Below, piece by piece: positions 38,410-50,229 of a stretch of DNA of 64,000 nt. The stretch covers positions 1,862,861-1,926,860 of the forward strand of contig ML133409.1 in assembly GCA_003864495.1 (NCBI GenBank), read 5' to 3'. The stretch comes from Nemopilema nomurai (lineage: Eukaryota > Cnidaria > Scyphozoa > Rhizostomeae > Rhizostomatidae). Position numbers and translations under genes: made by a program. Every line of letters begins with the position of its first letter. The first letter of the stretch is position 1. The notes beneath the pieces are model-generated. The model worked only from the letters and a program-made list of their open reading frames with translations, ran no database searches and was not told the origin of the DNA.

Positions 38410-39600
38410 TAATGCGGGCTTTCCCAGTAGTCCCGGCTAAATCGGAAGCCACGAGTGCCTTGAAATAACCCGCCATACGAACGATGCTTTAAAATAATGA
38501 TCTTGAAAGTTGTTTCTCCGCCCGACTGTAGTTGGTAGGTGTAGCTGGTGCCTTTGCTTAGAGTGGACTCTGTTGCTTCGGGTGCCTGATGTGTCGCAGA
38601 AAGTGGATCTGCTTGCTGGTGTGCCACGCATGATGTACCAACACTGCTGAAGTTTCTTGGCTGTACCGGTAAATATATGCCACTTGTTTCCGTCCAATGC
38701 GCCATTCTGTCCTTGCCTGCGCCCCGCCTAGCCACTTCTCGGAAAGTCGTGCAGCCCTGTGCCTGTAAACCAGGAAGCAAACGATTTCGGTCCCATCCTG
38801 CCACCATTCATGTTCCAGGAAATAGCGTCGGTGGCGTAAGCGAAAAGGTGATACCAAGGTAGATGCTGTTTGTGATCGTTTGCGAGATTTTGCGTTGCGA
38901 GTGCTCGATCACTGACCACCGTGTTGACCATAGTTGCACACTTGACCGTTGAAGCATGAAGCCACTTCGAATCTACCACTGGATGTGCCGGTCACGTTCC
39001 ATTTCAAACCCGTCGTTATCTCGCATTGTAATGGCTTGTCTAACAGCAAGGCACTGACCATAAACATGGTTGAAGAGATTTGCTCCTTTTCTTGGTGTAA
39101 GACACAAATCCACCCACCCATCAGGTGTTTGGGGAACCAAAACTCCTTTCACGCGATAGCCCAGGACACATTTTCTGTAAATAGCCAGAAACGCGAGTTG
39201 TCCACTGTGAAGGCTTGGGTTTTCAGATGGCAACCTGCTCAATTCTTCGTAAGGACATTCCAGAACCGTGTTTTAGGTTCAGCAGTATGTAGCTTAAAGA
39301 AACTTGGTACATGTTCTGCTATTTGTTCCCTGCTTTAAGCCAAGGTCATCATGTCCTGATCGGCCTAGACTTGTGATCCGTGTAATCAAAGCTGGTTCGT
39401 AATAACGAAGGATTAACGCCGCGAATATAACTCGAGTAGCTGGTTCGGTTGGCTGCGTCCCAGACGTGGGTATGGAGCCTTTGTCTGCGCAAGCCGCAAA
39501 GTCCATTTGGACTGTTACTCAGGGTCTCGCCTTTGAAAACACTGAGAATCAGTGCATTGATAAACGCCCATAATTGAGCCGATATCCCAAACCATTAACA
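38410..39600 (-). pseudogene. decayed minus-strand coding-like block, family unknown
   Basis: GC content rises visibly against the AT-rich surroundings, and the minus strand carries several overlapping open stretches. One frame is open for about 80 codons (39594 to ~39355), including WDAANRTSY and ending in two adjacent stops, and opens again from 38979 to 38437 with a single stop, including AKKLQQCWYIMRG. Intermediate stretches lie in other frames. That pattern suggests a gene or repeat copy broken by stops and frameshifts, but I cannot name a family, and it could be a non-coding GC-rich element. No convincing splice sites connect the pieces. Confidence 0.3.
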
Positions 39601-39681
39601 GTAATTAATTTTCTTGACTCGGAAAACCATCTGAGAATTCTATTGACTGTTTTCGTCAACGCTGATCTTCTTCGGTTTTCA

Positions 39682-39689
39682 GATAAAAA
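39682..39689 (+). promoter_or_regulatory. TATA-like box of the first Cys-rich gene
   Basis: GATAAAAA precedes TCATGGTTG 82 bp upstream of the ATG. The second Cys-rich gene has TATAAAAA followed by TCACTGATGGTTG in the equivalent place, so the two core promoters appear homologous. Confidence 0.45.
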
Positions 39690-39763
39690 TCATGGTTGGT
39701 GAGTAAGCTGACAGAGGGAGGACTGACCTGTGCTGGCAAACGAGTCATCTGTTGCGGACAGTC

Positions 39764-41453
39764 ATGGACGTTGTCGTCAAATGCGCTCTCTTGTTAGTCT
39801 TCCTGCTTGCGAAACCTGCTCAGGCTCTACCAGAAAAGGTTCGTCTACCATCTTATTTGTAACTTATGTGTTCACCAAAGGTTAATTTGTTATGTGTTGT
39901 ATAATAATGGAATTATCCTCGTTACACGCCTGTTGGCAAAGTAGTTTGTTTCGGACGATAGCTTTGAAGCCGTTGTTGGATTTTTTGAAATGGTTGCGAA
40001 TTGTTGCTTTTTGTTTTTTGGTGCAAATCAAAGGAGGTCCAACAAAACATAAGCAAAGAGATGCCGACCCAGATAAGGGAATATTTCTCTTAACGCAAAG
40101 CAAATTAAATGATGAATTTGTGTGGATAAATCGCGTTTCCGAAAAGAAGTAGGCGCCGTTTATGAACAGTAATGAGATACAGGTCTGGAATTTTAATTAA
40201 GGAGTCACATATTTGCAACTCAGGTGTTCTTTTTTAGTGAGATGCTTTTATGTTTTTAACTTATGCTGTCGTTATTACTTCTGAACCTTCCCCATAGTTG
40301 TTGGTAAATGCGTTTGAAGCAGAAAGCTCCGAGAAGGAAATCTTTAAGATTTGAATAACTAGCATCAGTTGCTAAAGGAGAAATTAGTTGTTAATTCCCT
40401 TCCCGAGCGTTCGCTTGTAACTTTTAACACCGAGGCGTCCATAGTTTTTCGTTTTATTGACAAGATTTTTAGGAACCTGGTTGAAAGTTCTTCGCAGTTC
40501 AGCTGCTTTTTGACAACTTCAATTTGTTGAAGTTTTCTGATGATAAAAGGCTCTATGTTTTTCTTGTCCATCCTGTCGAATTGAAATTGTAAAGTTGCTC
40601 AATCTCTTTACAATGATTATTTTTCGCAAGGCGGCGCTTCTCGCACGATATTGTTGCGCCTAAGAGTTTAAATGTAATTTGCCAGCGAAGAACGGTTTTC
40701 TGCAGGTTTCACCTGCTGTTTCATCTGCTTCAAAAATTGCTTTCTCACGAAGCAAAAACTTTTGGGAGGCAGCCATATAGTGATGTCAAAACGTTGCTTT
40801 TGAAGAGCTAGCGATCAATCAGTCCTCCGTATCGAATAAGAAGATAGCCCGAATACATGATATACCACGATCCGTAAATTACCCAAAGGAGGCAGCGTGT
40901 TTGATGCATTAGAACGTATTCAACATGACGTCACTGTGCAAACTGTAAATGGCTGGCCCATTTTCACATTAAGTGGATCTGTTTACTATCCGAACTGAAA
41001 CTTGCTGGTTGTAGATGATAAAACCTAACTGACAAGGTATGACCGTGGCACCATGATCCGTTCTCTATTCTTCATGTTTACTCATCATAGAGTCGTCTGT
41101 TTTAATGCTGTCAGAGTTGAAGTTAGCGTCATGGTTTTAATTTTATTTCTGTCTAACCGTAGCCTTGCGATGTTGCACCCGATTACTCCCAGTGTCAGCT
41201 GAAGTCGTCTTGCAACCCAACAGAAACAAACCCTTGCGGCTGTCCGCACGCGTGCTGCGCGCCTGACACAGGAGTCGACGCAAACTATGAAGGCAGCCCA
41301 AAGAACGACCCGCTGCCGTTTCTGTATGGGTACCGATGCTACAAGAAGCCTCGATGTGGCGAGGCGTGCTTCAGGGATGCACTCTGTCCGTGTGAGGGCG
41401 GACTGTCCTGCCTGAAGAGTGTGATCGGGCGAAGAGCGAGAAAGTGCATGTGA
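39764..41453 (+). CDS. secreted 14-cysteine protein, copy A (prokineticin/colipase-like?)
   Basis: Two exons, 39764-39838 and 41163-41453, encode 121 aa. Exon 1 is a signal peptide (hydrophobic core CALLLVFLLA, likely cleavage after PAQA at 21) ending in phase 0; exon 2 holds the whole mature domain. The mature protein has 14 Cys: an N-terminal set (C-x8-C, CNP, NPCGCPHACCA), a Pro/Gly spacer, then RCGEAC, LCPCEGGLSC and a final Cys near the C-terminus. The C-terminal CPC-x3-GLxC pattern resembles the colipase/prokineticin/Dickkopf fold, but assignment rests on spacing only. It is an extracellular, probably disulfide-locked ligand or defence/matrix protein; function unknown. Copy B downstream has the same exon structure and all 14 Cys. 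Confidence 0.82.
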
Positions 41454-44400
41454 CGAAATGGCGGCTACTTTAGGCCTGCCTGCCCTTGTCGACTGGCAGC
41501 AGACTAAATAAGAACTACCATCGCAGCCGAATTTGAATTGTAGCCTATTCATTGTAAATCAAATTTCATGCAGATAGATTTCAAGATTATATGTAAGGGA
41601 CCATTATTTTGACAAATATTCAGTTGGGTTAATTCTAGAGTATCACATGTTCTCAAAATTATTTGCTTACGAATTTTAGCCTTGTGATAATTGTTGCTTG
41701 TCATTGCTTCGTTTTCTCACTGGACTTAATCGAAAAGTCGGGATCTCAAAGATGCTAGAAAGCGCATCATGACCAATCTATGCAAGTGCTCAAGGAACGG
41801 GGAAGCGTAACAAGACTTTGTTGTGATCACATCGATACGCCATTGTCGTCGGGCACCAAGTGGGAATTCTCTCCCAGTCCCCTGTGAATGCTGAAGCTCG
41901 GGGCGAATTCTGGATTTATTTTTGTATCAACAAGAGGCTGCAGAAACAGTCGCGTTTTCAGTTAACATTGAGAAACGTTAACTTGGGACAAATGGCTTTA
42001 GAGGCAAATGATATATGTATAAATGCTTTGCAAGAACTTCTTCCTTGGGTATAGGTGTAATCAGTTAAACTTACAATTCAAAACAGATCGTTTACCGATC
42101 AATGCTCCCATTGGTATTCATCTCTATCAAGCCTGTGGAAAACTGAAACAAAGGATGTTATTTAAGACGAGAAAACTTTTCGCGCAACCAGTAAACATTG
42201 CAACATGGAGAAATCAGAGTGCTTAACAATTGCAGTTCTTTTTACCACGAGCATGTCTACGGAAATAAAATTAGCTGATCCTACTTTCTGTCGGATTGTT
42301 TATATAAATAACTGAGAAGATGGTCTCTCTGAATGCATCTAAAAGTATTCCATGGTGGATTTAGAAGGTGCACTTGACATCTCCTATAGATCACGGCAGT
42401 AATTTTGTTGCCCAAGTCTGAACTTATATTTTTAGCTGTCACGAGGGTATTCCGTTTTAGGAGTACATTCTAGATCCTAAAGTGATTAAAAACTGAAAAT
42501 ACTTCGCATAAAACGATTTGTGTTTAAGTAGGAAGCACAGAAGGGACTGAGCTTTTATTACAAATGGAAACTTTGCCAAAAGGACATTGAGTCACAGGTT
42601 AATATGTTTAGCTACGCCCACTTTTATGTCAGATGAGAATTGCATTGAAATGTAAATACTCGTAGATGAAGAATATAGGAAATTCTCCGTGCGCTATGCA
42701 TGTGATGGACATACAATAACTTTGATTAAATGCAGTACTCCAAAAGCTGCTGCGTATCAAACAAAAATGCACACATCTTCAATGGGGGTGTGCCGAAATA
42801 GGGGGTGACACCCTCACAATTTCAAAAGTCGTCGATCATTGTTTGGCTTGTTGGTGAAAGGTGGTGCCAATATCTTGCTTTGTCTGTTATTTGCATCGCA
42901 GTCATGTAGTATGATATGAACATTATCGACCAAATCCTGTCCGTAAATTTTTTTGCCCCAAGTTATTGCTGCATGTAAATCGAGTTGATCAAATCATGGC
43001 CATTTCCCCTATGTCCCTTGGGACACCACGCAGTGAAAGGCACAAGACATACATGTGCCAAAATCCATTGTATAGCCCCGCCCCTATTTTGCCTCTGGCC
43101 AGGTTCACAGTAAAATGAAGTGTTTACCAATTGTGGTGAATAATACGGAAGGCTTTGATGAGAATGTCATTCCCTGTATTAGCACCAGTCTACACCGGAA
43201 TGTCCTTGCCCATTGATCCAGACTTCACGAGTCACATCTTGATAAACAATCAATGTTTTCCAGTATCGTTTTCATTGTTTTTAATGGAAACTTAATTTCA
43301 CTTTTCCTTGTCAGGTTTCAATTTCATTAAAGTGTTTATGTTTTGACACTAAGGAACAGGCAGAGTTTGAGAAGAATAGACTATGAACAATCCCTTCACA
43401 AAATATTGTTGATTCATCTGCGACTGAAAATATTTCATGCATTGATCCCCACTTTTGCTGCTTTCTTTTTCAGCAACCGGTAGATTTTCTTAATTTTTGT
43501 GTAAGACCAAGCTTTTGGTGCGTTCAATATCACAAGTACATTTAAACGTGCAAGCCACGCTGCGTGTAAAAGTCAACCAAGAAAACTATTTTGCGTGTAA
43601 AGAAATTCTCCGTGCTTCTACGCATCAGTTCGACAAACCAGTAGATCACAACTTGAGAGTCAGAGAGTCTTTTGCTTGGTGGAAAGTTGGATTCATCAGG
43701 CTGACGTATCTGCGATCTTTAGCAGACTAACCCTTGCGTCATCGCGCGTTTTGTTTACTTCTGCAAGAACGATTAAATTCATTAGCTCTCTGCTTTCTGC
43801 AAGTTGCGGCTTGGGTTTAGTAACCGTCCTTTTACAACTTGAAGTAATCGTCCCTTGCTGACAAAGATAAAGAAGTTGCAAGTCGACAAACCGGCTTTCT
43901 TAGAGGTAGCCGAATCTGGAGTCGAGACAACAGCCAGGCAGGGCGGTCATTGGCTGGAGAGGAAGTTTTTTAAAAGAATATGAACCTCGAAGAAGATTTG
44001 GTGACATTTTTAAAAAAGACACATTACAAATTATATGAACAAACAGATTTTGCTAATTTGAAAAGCAACGCTATGCATAGTTTCGCTTCTCGGTGACCCC
44101 ACGACCGTGACTCCACGACCATGTGACTCTACTGTACATGTTCTGTCTGCGGTTTCAAAAAACGTATCTACGCAATAGTTGGCTGATATTATTACATGAA
44201 AATATTAGGTCAAAATACTGATCTGTCATGAAAGGGTAAGGAGATGACATCCCTGAATCCCAGTTTACCACAATCTCAAAGAGGGGTGGGAAATAGAATT
44301 AGCTTTACTTTCATTCTAAGAGCTGATTTGACCTTTGACCTTGGAAGGTCAATTCAGCGATGGCGAAACCTAAGCTGAATGTTGATGGTGATTATGAACA

Positions 44401-45117
44401 GTTTCGTAAGATGACTTGCAGTTGTTGCTAATGGGTTTCAACGCTCATTTAACAAAACAAGTATGAGACAACAAACAACTTAATATTTTAACATTCAAAT
44501 GTGCCAACCAACTGGCTCAATCTGCTGCTAATTTTTTGTGGAAAAATGTCCGATGGGTCAATAAACATCGATTTGATTGAGAGAGACTAAAATGGTTTAG
44601 ATATGCCTAAGAACTCTCTTTGTCAAATCGGCTTCTGTTTTCTACAATGTCTTTTTCAGGATTAAAAGATAAGCACTTTGAATGAAAGATGTAGAGTCTT
44701 CGTGAATGTGGTCGAGTTAGTTGCCTATTAAGGTAGGAAATAGTTTCGGATTAATGAGATGGACGCACAAGTTCTTGGTTAGAAATGAATGAACTACTGC
44801 GTTCGATTAAGCTGGTGCATGTGCTGCTGTGACGAATAACCGCCCATCAGAATCCGAAAGATCACCATTGTCTTTATGGACCTGTACGCCTTGTGAAGCC
44901 CTATCTGATATGCAGATCATCTCTTAACTTTAATTGGGATATGAATTGATCAAGGCGATTACGTGTCCTGGAATGTGTTTATCTGAAATGGCTTCAAGGA
45001 ATCTATCGACGAATAGTTCTGCAAGACTGCCCGTCTACCGATGGGTGTGCTGATCTTCTCGGATCTCGTCTGTGTGCTAATCCAACAGCACACGTCATTA
45101 ATCTTGCTATGTAAGAC
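41454..45117. other. intergenic between the two Cys-rich genes
   Basis: No exon is supported. AATAAA at 42264-42269 could end copy A. A cluster of nuclear-receptor-type half-sites lies at 44329-44351. Minor open frames at 43497-43861 have no further support. Confidence 0.5.
44329..44351. promoter_or_regulatory. nuclear-receptor half-site cluster (DR1 plus everted repeat)
   Basis: TGACCT (44329-44334), one base, TGACCT (44336-44341), four bases, AGGTCA (44346-44351). The first pair is a perfect DR1 (RXR/HNF4-type) and the second pair forms an ER4; TTGACCTT and AAGGTCAA form 8-bp arms around GG. It lies ~790 bp upstream of the TATA box of copy B. Confidence 0.5.
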
Positions 45118-45154
45118 TATAAAAATCACTGATGGTTGTCCGAGCCACTCAGTT
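45118..45154 (+). promoter_or_regulatory. core promoter of Cys-rich copy B: TATA box and initiator
   Basis: TATAAAAA (45118-45125) is followed by TCAGTT (45149-45154), a canonical initiator with its A at 45151, 33 bp from the TATA start. The implied 5' UTR is about 63 nt to the ATG at 45214. Confidence 0.7.
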
Positions 45155-45213
45155 CAACTTTTATACTAACGTGAAAGTGGTCTTGGAAGCTTGCAAGCTT
45201 GTTCATTGACAAA

Positions 45214-46317
45214 ATGGTCTGTCGTTTTGTTTTCTTGGTGTCCCTCGTGTTCTTTATGGCGGAGTCTGCTAGTTTCATGCCAAAGTTTACTCAGGTGAGT
45301 GCCTCTTTATTATGTAAAATGAATTATGTAATATGATGATGACACCAGCATAGACAAACACGTGCGCTCGCCCTTTTTGCCTCCCTAAAGCACCCTGGTT
45401 CAAGTGATAACATAGAATACCACAACCCGATTCGATTCACGTTTATGCACTCTGTCCATTCAAACTACCCTTTGCATGTTCCCTCGCAGCGTTTTTACAT
45501 GCAACGCTCCCGAAGAATTGCAATTTAAATATTCTGCAAAAAGAACTGGGAAAGATTCTGCAAAGAGATTCTGTTATTTTCCAAGTTAAACTGATTTCTA
45601 TCCTTTCATGTGAAAATAGTGGACATGGTTTCGTGTAGATAAGACTGGGACGTTTTTGAGACATTCATAATCTAATGGTTTCTAGGTCGCATGTTTTTCA
45701 CGAATGTAAAAAAAAATAGATCAACGAGTGAAGAAAGCTTTAATGCGGTAGAATAACAGATCACGTGTTTTTGCAACGGGCAATGCACATTAGAAGCTTC
45801 ACTATCATTGGTGTAATGAAATATCCAGTATCGTAGCAGTCTCCCTTTTGAGTTGCCCCTTTCGCAAACTGGTTGTCTGAGTGTCTTTTTTGAACTTTTC
45901 ATTGTAACTACCTATGAAGCAGACCTAAGTACTTAAGGACCATTTGCTTTTCAGGACTGCCCCGAAACTCCAGACTATAGCAAGTGCAGAATCCACCTTC
46001 CTTGTAACCCAAAGGACAAGAACCCGTGTGGTTGTCCCCATGCGTGCTGTGCAGAGAGCCAGTCCACCAACATTGCAAAGGGGTACAGTCGGGCTCGAAG
46101 GTCGCTCAGTGTGTTGAACCGCACCATTCTCAACGAGCCAAAGTACTTCTGCTACGCACGTAAGAGATGCGGCGAGATATGCGGTGACTTTTGGCCTTTT
46201 TCTGGTCAGATCGAGAAGTGTGGCTGTGGAGTCGGCCTAACCTGCTCCCCCAGAATGGAGCGAGGTTTCTTCAGCTTTGGGTTCTACCGATGCAAGCCCT
46301 GGAAAGATGTGAACTAG
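45214..46317 (+). CDS. secreted 14-cysteine protein, copy B (prokineticin/colipase-like?)
   Basis: Two exons, 45214-45294 and 45955-46317, encode 147 aa. A signal peptide (VFLVSLVFFMAESA, cleavage near 19-20) fills exon 1, ending phase 0 as in copy A. The mature part repeats copy A's scaffold: PDYSKC, CNPKDKNPCGCPHACCA (versus CNPTETNPCGCPHACCA), a longer spacer, RCGEIC, CGCGVGLTC and RCKPW. All 14 Cys align. Distinctive to B are a furin-type RARR (73-76) and an N-glycosylation sequon NRT (82-84) in the spacer, suggesting processing between the two Cys clusters. A TATA/initiator promoter sits immediately upstream. Tandem duplication is clear; the family name is not. Confidence 0.85.
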
Positions 46318-49300
46318 ACGGCCGAGTTTCAGAGGATGTCCATTGAAGGCTTAAGATGATGTTCTGTTGCCAGGACCACGATATCAAGACGCACACAGAA
46401 AAGATTTCCTTGTCAACTTATCATAACAATAGGACTTTTAGTGCTCTGAATAAGATTCGATTTGCTAAATCTAGCTCAAACTTGTACGGCAAGCAACATT
46501 TTAGTATGTAAGCCCAAAGCTTGTTTAGCATAAAATTGCCATCCCACCTTTGACCTCTAACCTTGACTGACCTTATTTAGTCTGCCACCTTCAGGCCGTG
46601 GACTGCAACCGTATTCTGATAGCCCGGTGTGATACGGATGATACTGATAAGCTTACTCTTGTTCTAATGGTTTCTCGTACTTTCGTCAGCAGAGAATAGG
46701 ACTTGGCACGCATTTTATTTTTGTTACTTGCCCATACAGTGTAAACAGGTCTCGCGTTTCCACCACACATTAAGTTATTGAGGGTAGCTGTAATTCCACG
46801 CAGGGCCTAGTTACCAGGTCCTTTTGTAACGAGCAAAACAAAGTAAGATTTGTGAATGACAACAAATGACTGTTTTCTACTCTCAGTCCCTGCCTTCTAA
46901 ACGCGCCATGGTCGGAGATTTTCCGTTCATTGTTCATTGCACCTTTGGCCTGACCAAGACCCGTAGCTTGTCAGCTCCTTTTTCTTTCGAAGTTTTTTGC
47001 ATTAAAAATGTATTAACATGATGTGTCATCGTGTTGTAGTTCATTGGTAGTGAAGCTTTTGGCCATAATTTATGTTTGCGTCTGGCCTTAGTGCTCAACA
47101 CGGCCGTTTCCAAGAAGCAAGCTTGTAGTAAAGTAATTGGATCACTTTTGTCGCAGCGAATCTTGCAGATTTTCTTGATGTCTCAGAACACAGCCGCTTT
47201 GCAATCAACACATCCGATTAAAGGCCCAACAATGGCTCCTTGCAAAACCCCACTAACGTGCCTTGTTTATTTCTTCATTTCCTCTCTTTTTTTCTCGAGA
47301 TCCGATGATTATTATAATTACAATGCAATATACTCAATGCCTACTGCTTCTAAAACCTTTTCCTTCTTTGATCCTCTGCAGTTTCCCACTCCACACTTTC
47401 TTCATCCATATGAAATCTTCGCAGGCTAATACCATAGCTTTTTGTCCAATCCCAAACATAAGCTCAAAGCTGCTTAAAGTTAACAGGGTCGTGGTTCTGG
47501 AAGTTAAATCAAAGTCAAAGTCCTTTTCATAGGGTAAACATGTTTCGTAAAAACAAAATGCATTTATTGTTTTTTATTTTGTTCTACTGGCATACAGTAA
47601 TAATCTACTATTATTTATTTTTGCATCGCTCCGTGCTTAGAGGATATGACTCAGTCAGTCAAGTACTTTATGAATTTAGTATTAAGATATCTGTTTATGC
47701 TCCTTTCAAATACGTCGTCTCCAGTCGTTGGGGAGGGACCTTCCACATTCGATGATGGTTGGCTTCCCTGTCCTTACTTTAGCGGACAGCGTATGCTCCT
47801 CCACAGATGTGCATCTCTTTGCAGATCACATAGAAGGTACTTACATCCAACGTCACACCTCCATCTTTTATTTACTCGCAGAAAGTCAAAAACAAAACTC
47901 GATACAGCTTTATTTGCTTATTTTCAATATACAGACTCGATGCGTGTGTACTAAAGCATCTTTCTGAATCAGCATCGAGCGTGGATTTTTACCTGAAAGT
48001 CAATTCTCGTCGTGGTTATATTAGCCACTTGTGTCAACAACCTGGGCGTTCCAAGGCTGATGTGTTTTCCTAAGGCTTGTGCCCTTTGTCAATATTCCCT
48101 AAAACATGGGACGAACCTATAAATTGGTCGTTTGATGTGGTGGAGGAAAGTTTGTTTGTTGACTGAGTCTGTGTGTTCTGCGAACTGCCGCCAAAACATT
48201 GCTAAGTGCGATTGTCCAGGTTTGGTTTTTTGATTGAGTTGTTTTGGTTCAAATTCTCCATCGCAACGCTTCGAGTCGTGAAAAGAACAGGTATGCTATC
48301 GTTGACTTGCCTTCCTTTTCACACAACGATCTTTTTCAGCAAATACTTTTGGTGAGAACTAAGACTGTTCAAACAAGTCTCTGCTTTATAAGAGCAACAG
48401 GTAGAGTTACCATTTGTCAGTGATGTCGCGGTTAAATATTTTGCTATCACTCTGAAATTTCCATGTAAAAGTTTACAGACGTGTTGTTTAATGTCAAGCC
48501 GTTTGCGACCGCTTCATAACACGAATTAACTTACTCGTGCGAATGGGTCCACGCAACAGTCCAGTTTCGTGCTTTCTTGATGGGAGTTGCGTGGTGCTCG
48601 TCTCGAAGAACGCGTCGTTGAGTGGGCGATGGACCCTTTTCGTTCGTTTAAAGATGCGTGTAATAAGAACGGTTAGCCTTCAATTCGCTCTTGATCCCAC
48701 CCATGCCATGTGGGTACTATGAAGTGGTCCCCCTGGGGGGGGGATTATTGTATATGGGGCTCCGGTGAGAATGTGGCGCATGCTTCTGACGCCGCTGGGC
48801 GATTTCTTTAGGAATAATCTCCCGGGGCTTGGTACCCTAAAACTTTTTTAAAGGTATTTCGATTTGCTGCATTGATTTTCGATTTCGATTGTTTATCGAG
48901 CAACGACTACGCCTATCGTTGCTAAAGAGCAGTGAATCTAGGGTGAATCTTGTGCTTTGGAGAGTTTAGGCACATTTAGGCCTCATGTTGTGGTCAGTTT
49001 AGGCCAGTTTGCTGTTTACAGGTGTATATCACAGAGGTCAAGCGGAAGGTGTATTGTTGATGCTTTGAGTACGGCCCCGGGCTCTGCGGCAGCGATTCTG
49101 TGGCCAAGGTTCTGTGGCCAACAGTTGATTGGACTATTTGGATTTTCACTTCCGTCGGTAATTGCCCTGCTACACATTGTAGAGGTTGTTTTCGATTCGA
49201 TGCTTCTCGTACCCGGCATGCATTTCGATGCGGCACTATTGATCAGAATGCCATTGTGGAGTTAATTTTTGCGCAAACCAACAAACTGCTATTGAAACCT

Positions 49301-50229
49301 CAATTTTAGCGACTTAGCGTATCAGATTTTTTTTACTCAAAAGCCAACAAAAAAGTTTTTGTCAAAATGAAACCATCCTTGTAAAAATTCTGTTCAAATT
49401 ATTTCGAAACTTTTTACATAATACACGAACCTGATCCTGAATTGTATTTAGTCTATACTTCTTGGGTTTTAGCTGTTCCCCGCTTCCTCTTGGTTACTTT
49501 TTGTGTATCCCCCTATGACATCGTTACCCTTGATAGCATGTAAGAAAAATCGGGTCTCGCAAAATGAAAAATGTAATACTACTGAAAAATGTAATTGATT
49601 CGTCTCATGGGCTTATTCGTCTCATTAGATGTTGCTTTGCCGGAAAAACATTTAGGAAATCACTAGCTCATTTGATTGAATTTGGAAGAGAAAAGAAATT
49701 GTGGAAGAAAAGTCGATTAGCAACCCACAGATACGCACCTTAAACAAGTGACAAAAACCAGACAAGACTTTGTCTGTGCGTTGTTATTTCTGTAATGACA
49801 TAATGAAGCATTTTACTTCTAACGAAGCAGAAATAAGGGACACTTTCGGAATTGCAGCTGTGATTGCTAAATAGAGAATCTGTTGTTTGTCACATACGTT
49901 TTGCCGATGTTATTTGACTGCAAGCCGCCTTCCCTGGGGGTTTTTGGGACAACTTCCAACCAGTTTGGGGATCAGCTTTATGTGTAGGCACTTCTGTGAT
50001 ATATCGGACAAGATTATATGAATGAATGAACAAGTTATTACCCTCGAGGCATGCAAAGAGAATGTCCTGGAAGAGTCAAACAGCTTTTCAATAAAGCTGT
50101 TTGTTGCGGTTGGTATGTCACATTCGATGTCACATCTCGAGAAAAAACTAATAGAATTCAGTACCAAATCAGCTCTAATAATTGTGAGAGAACTTGAAGC
50201 AGAGCGCGATAATTTGCTAGAAAACATAA
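46318..50229. other. gene-poor interval downstream of Cys-rich copy B
   Basis: No exon is confidently supported. It contains a second group of TGACCT-like half-sites (46551-46573), a G-rich run near 48732-48743, and an inverted repeat AGCAACGA/TCGTTGCT at 48899-48906 and 48916-48923. The region 48500-49300 is more GC-rich and could hold an untranslated first exon of the Tctex1-type gene; this is speculative. Confidence 0.4.

Noticed and set aside
41085..41552. 155-codon minus-strand frame over Cys-rich exon 2
   Set aside because: It is the antisense shadow of a real GC-rich exon with a signal-peptide partner and a conserved paralogue.
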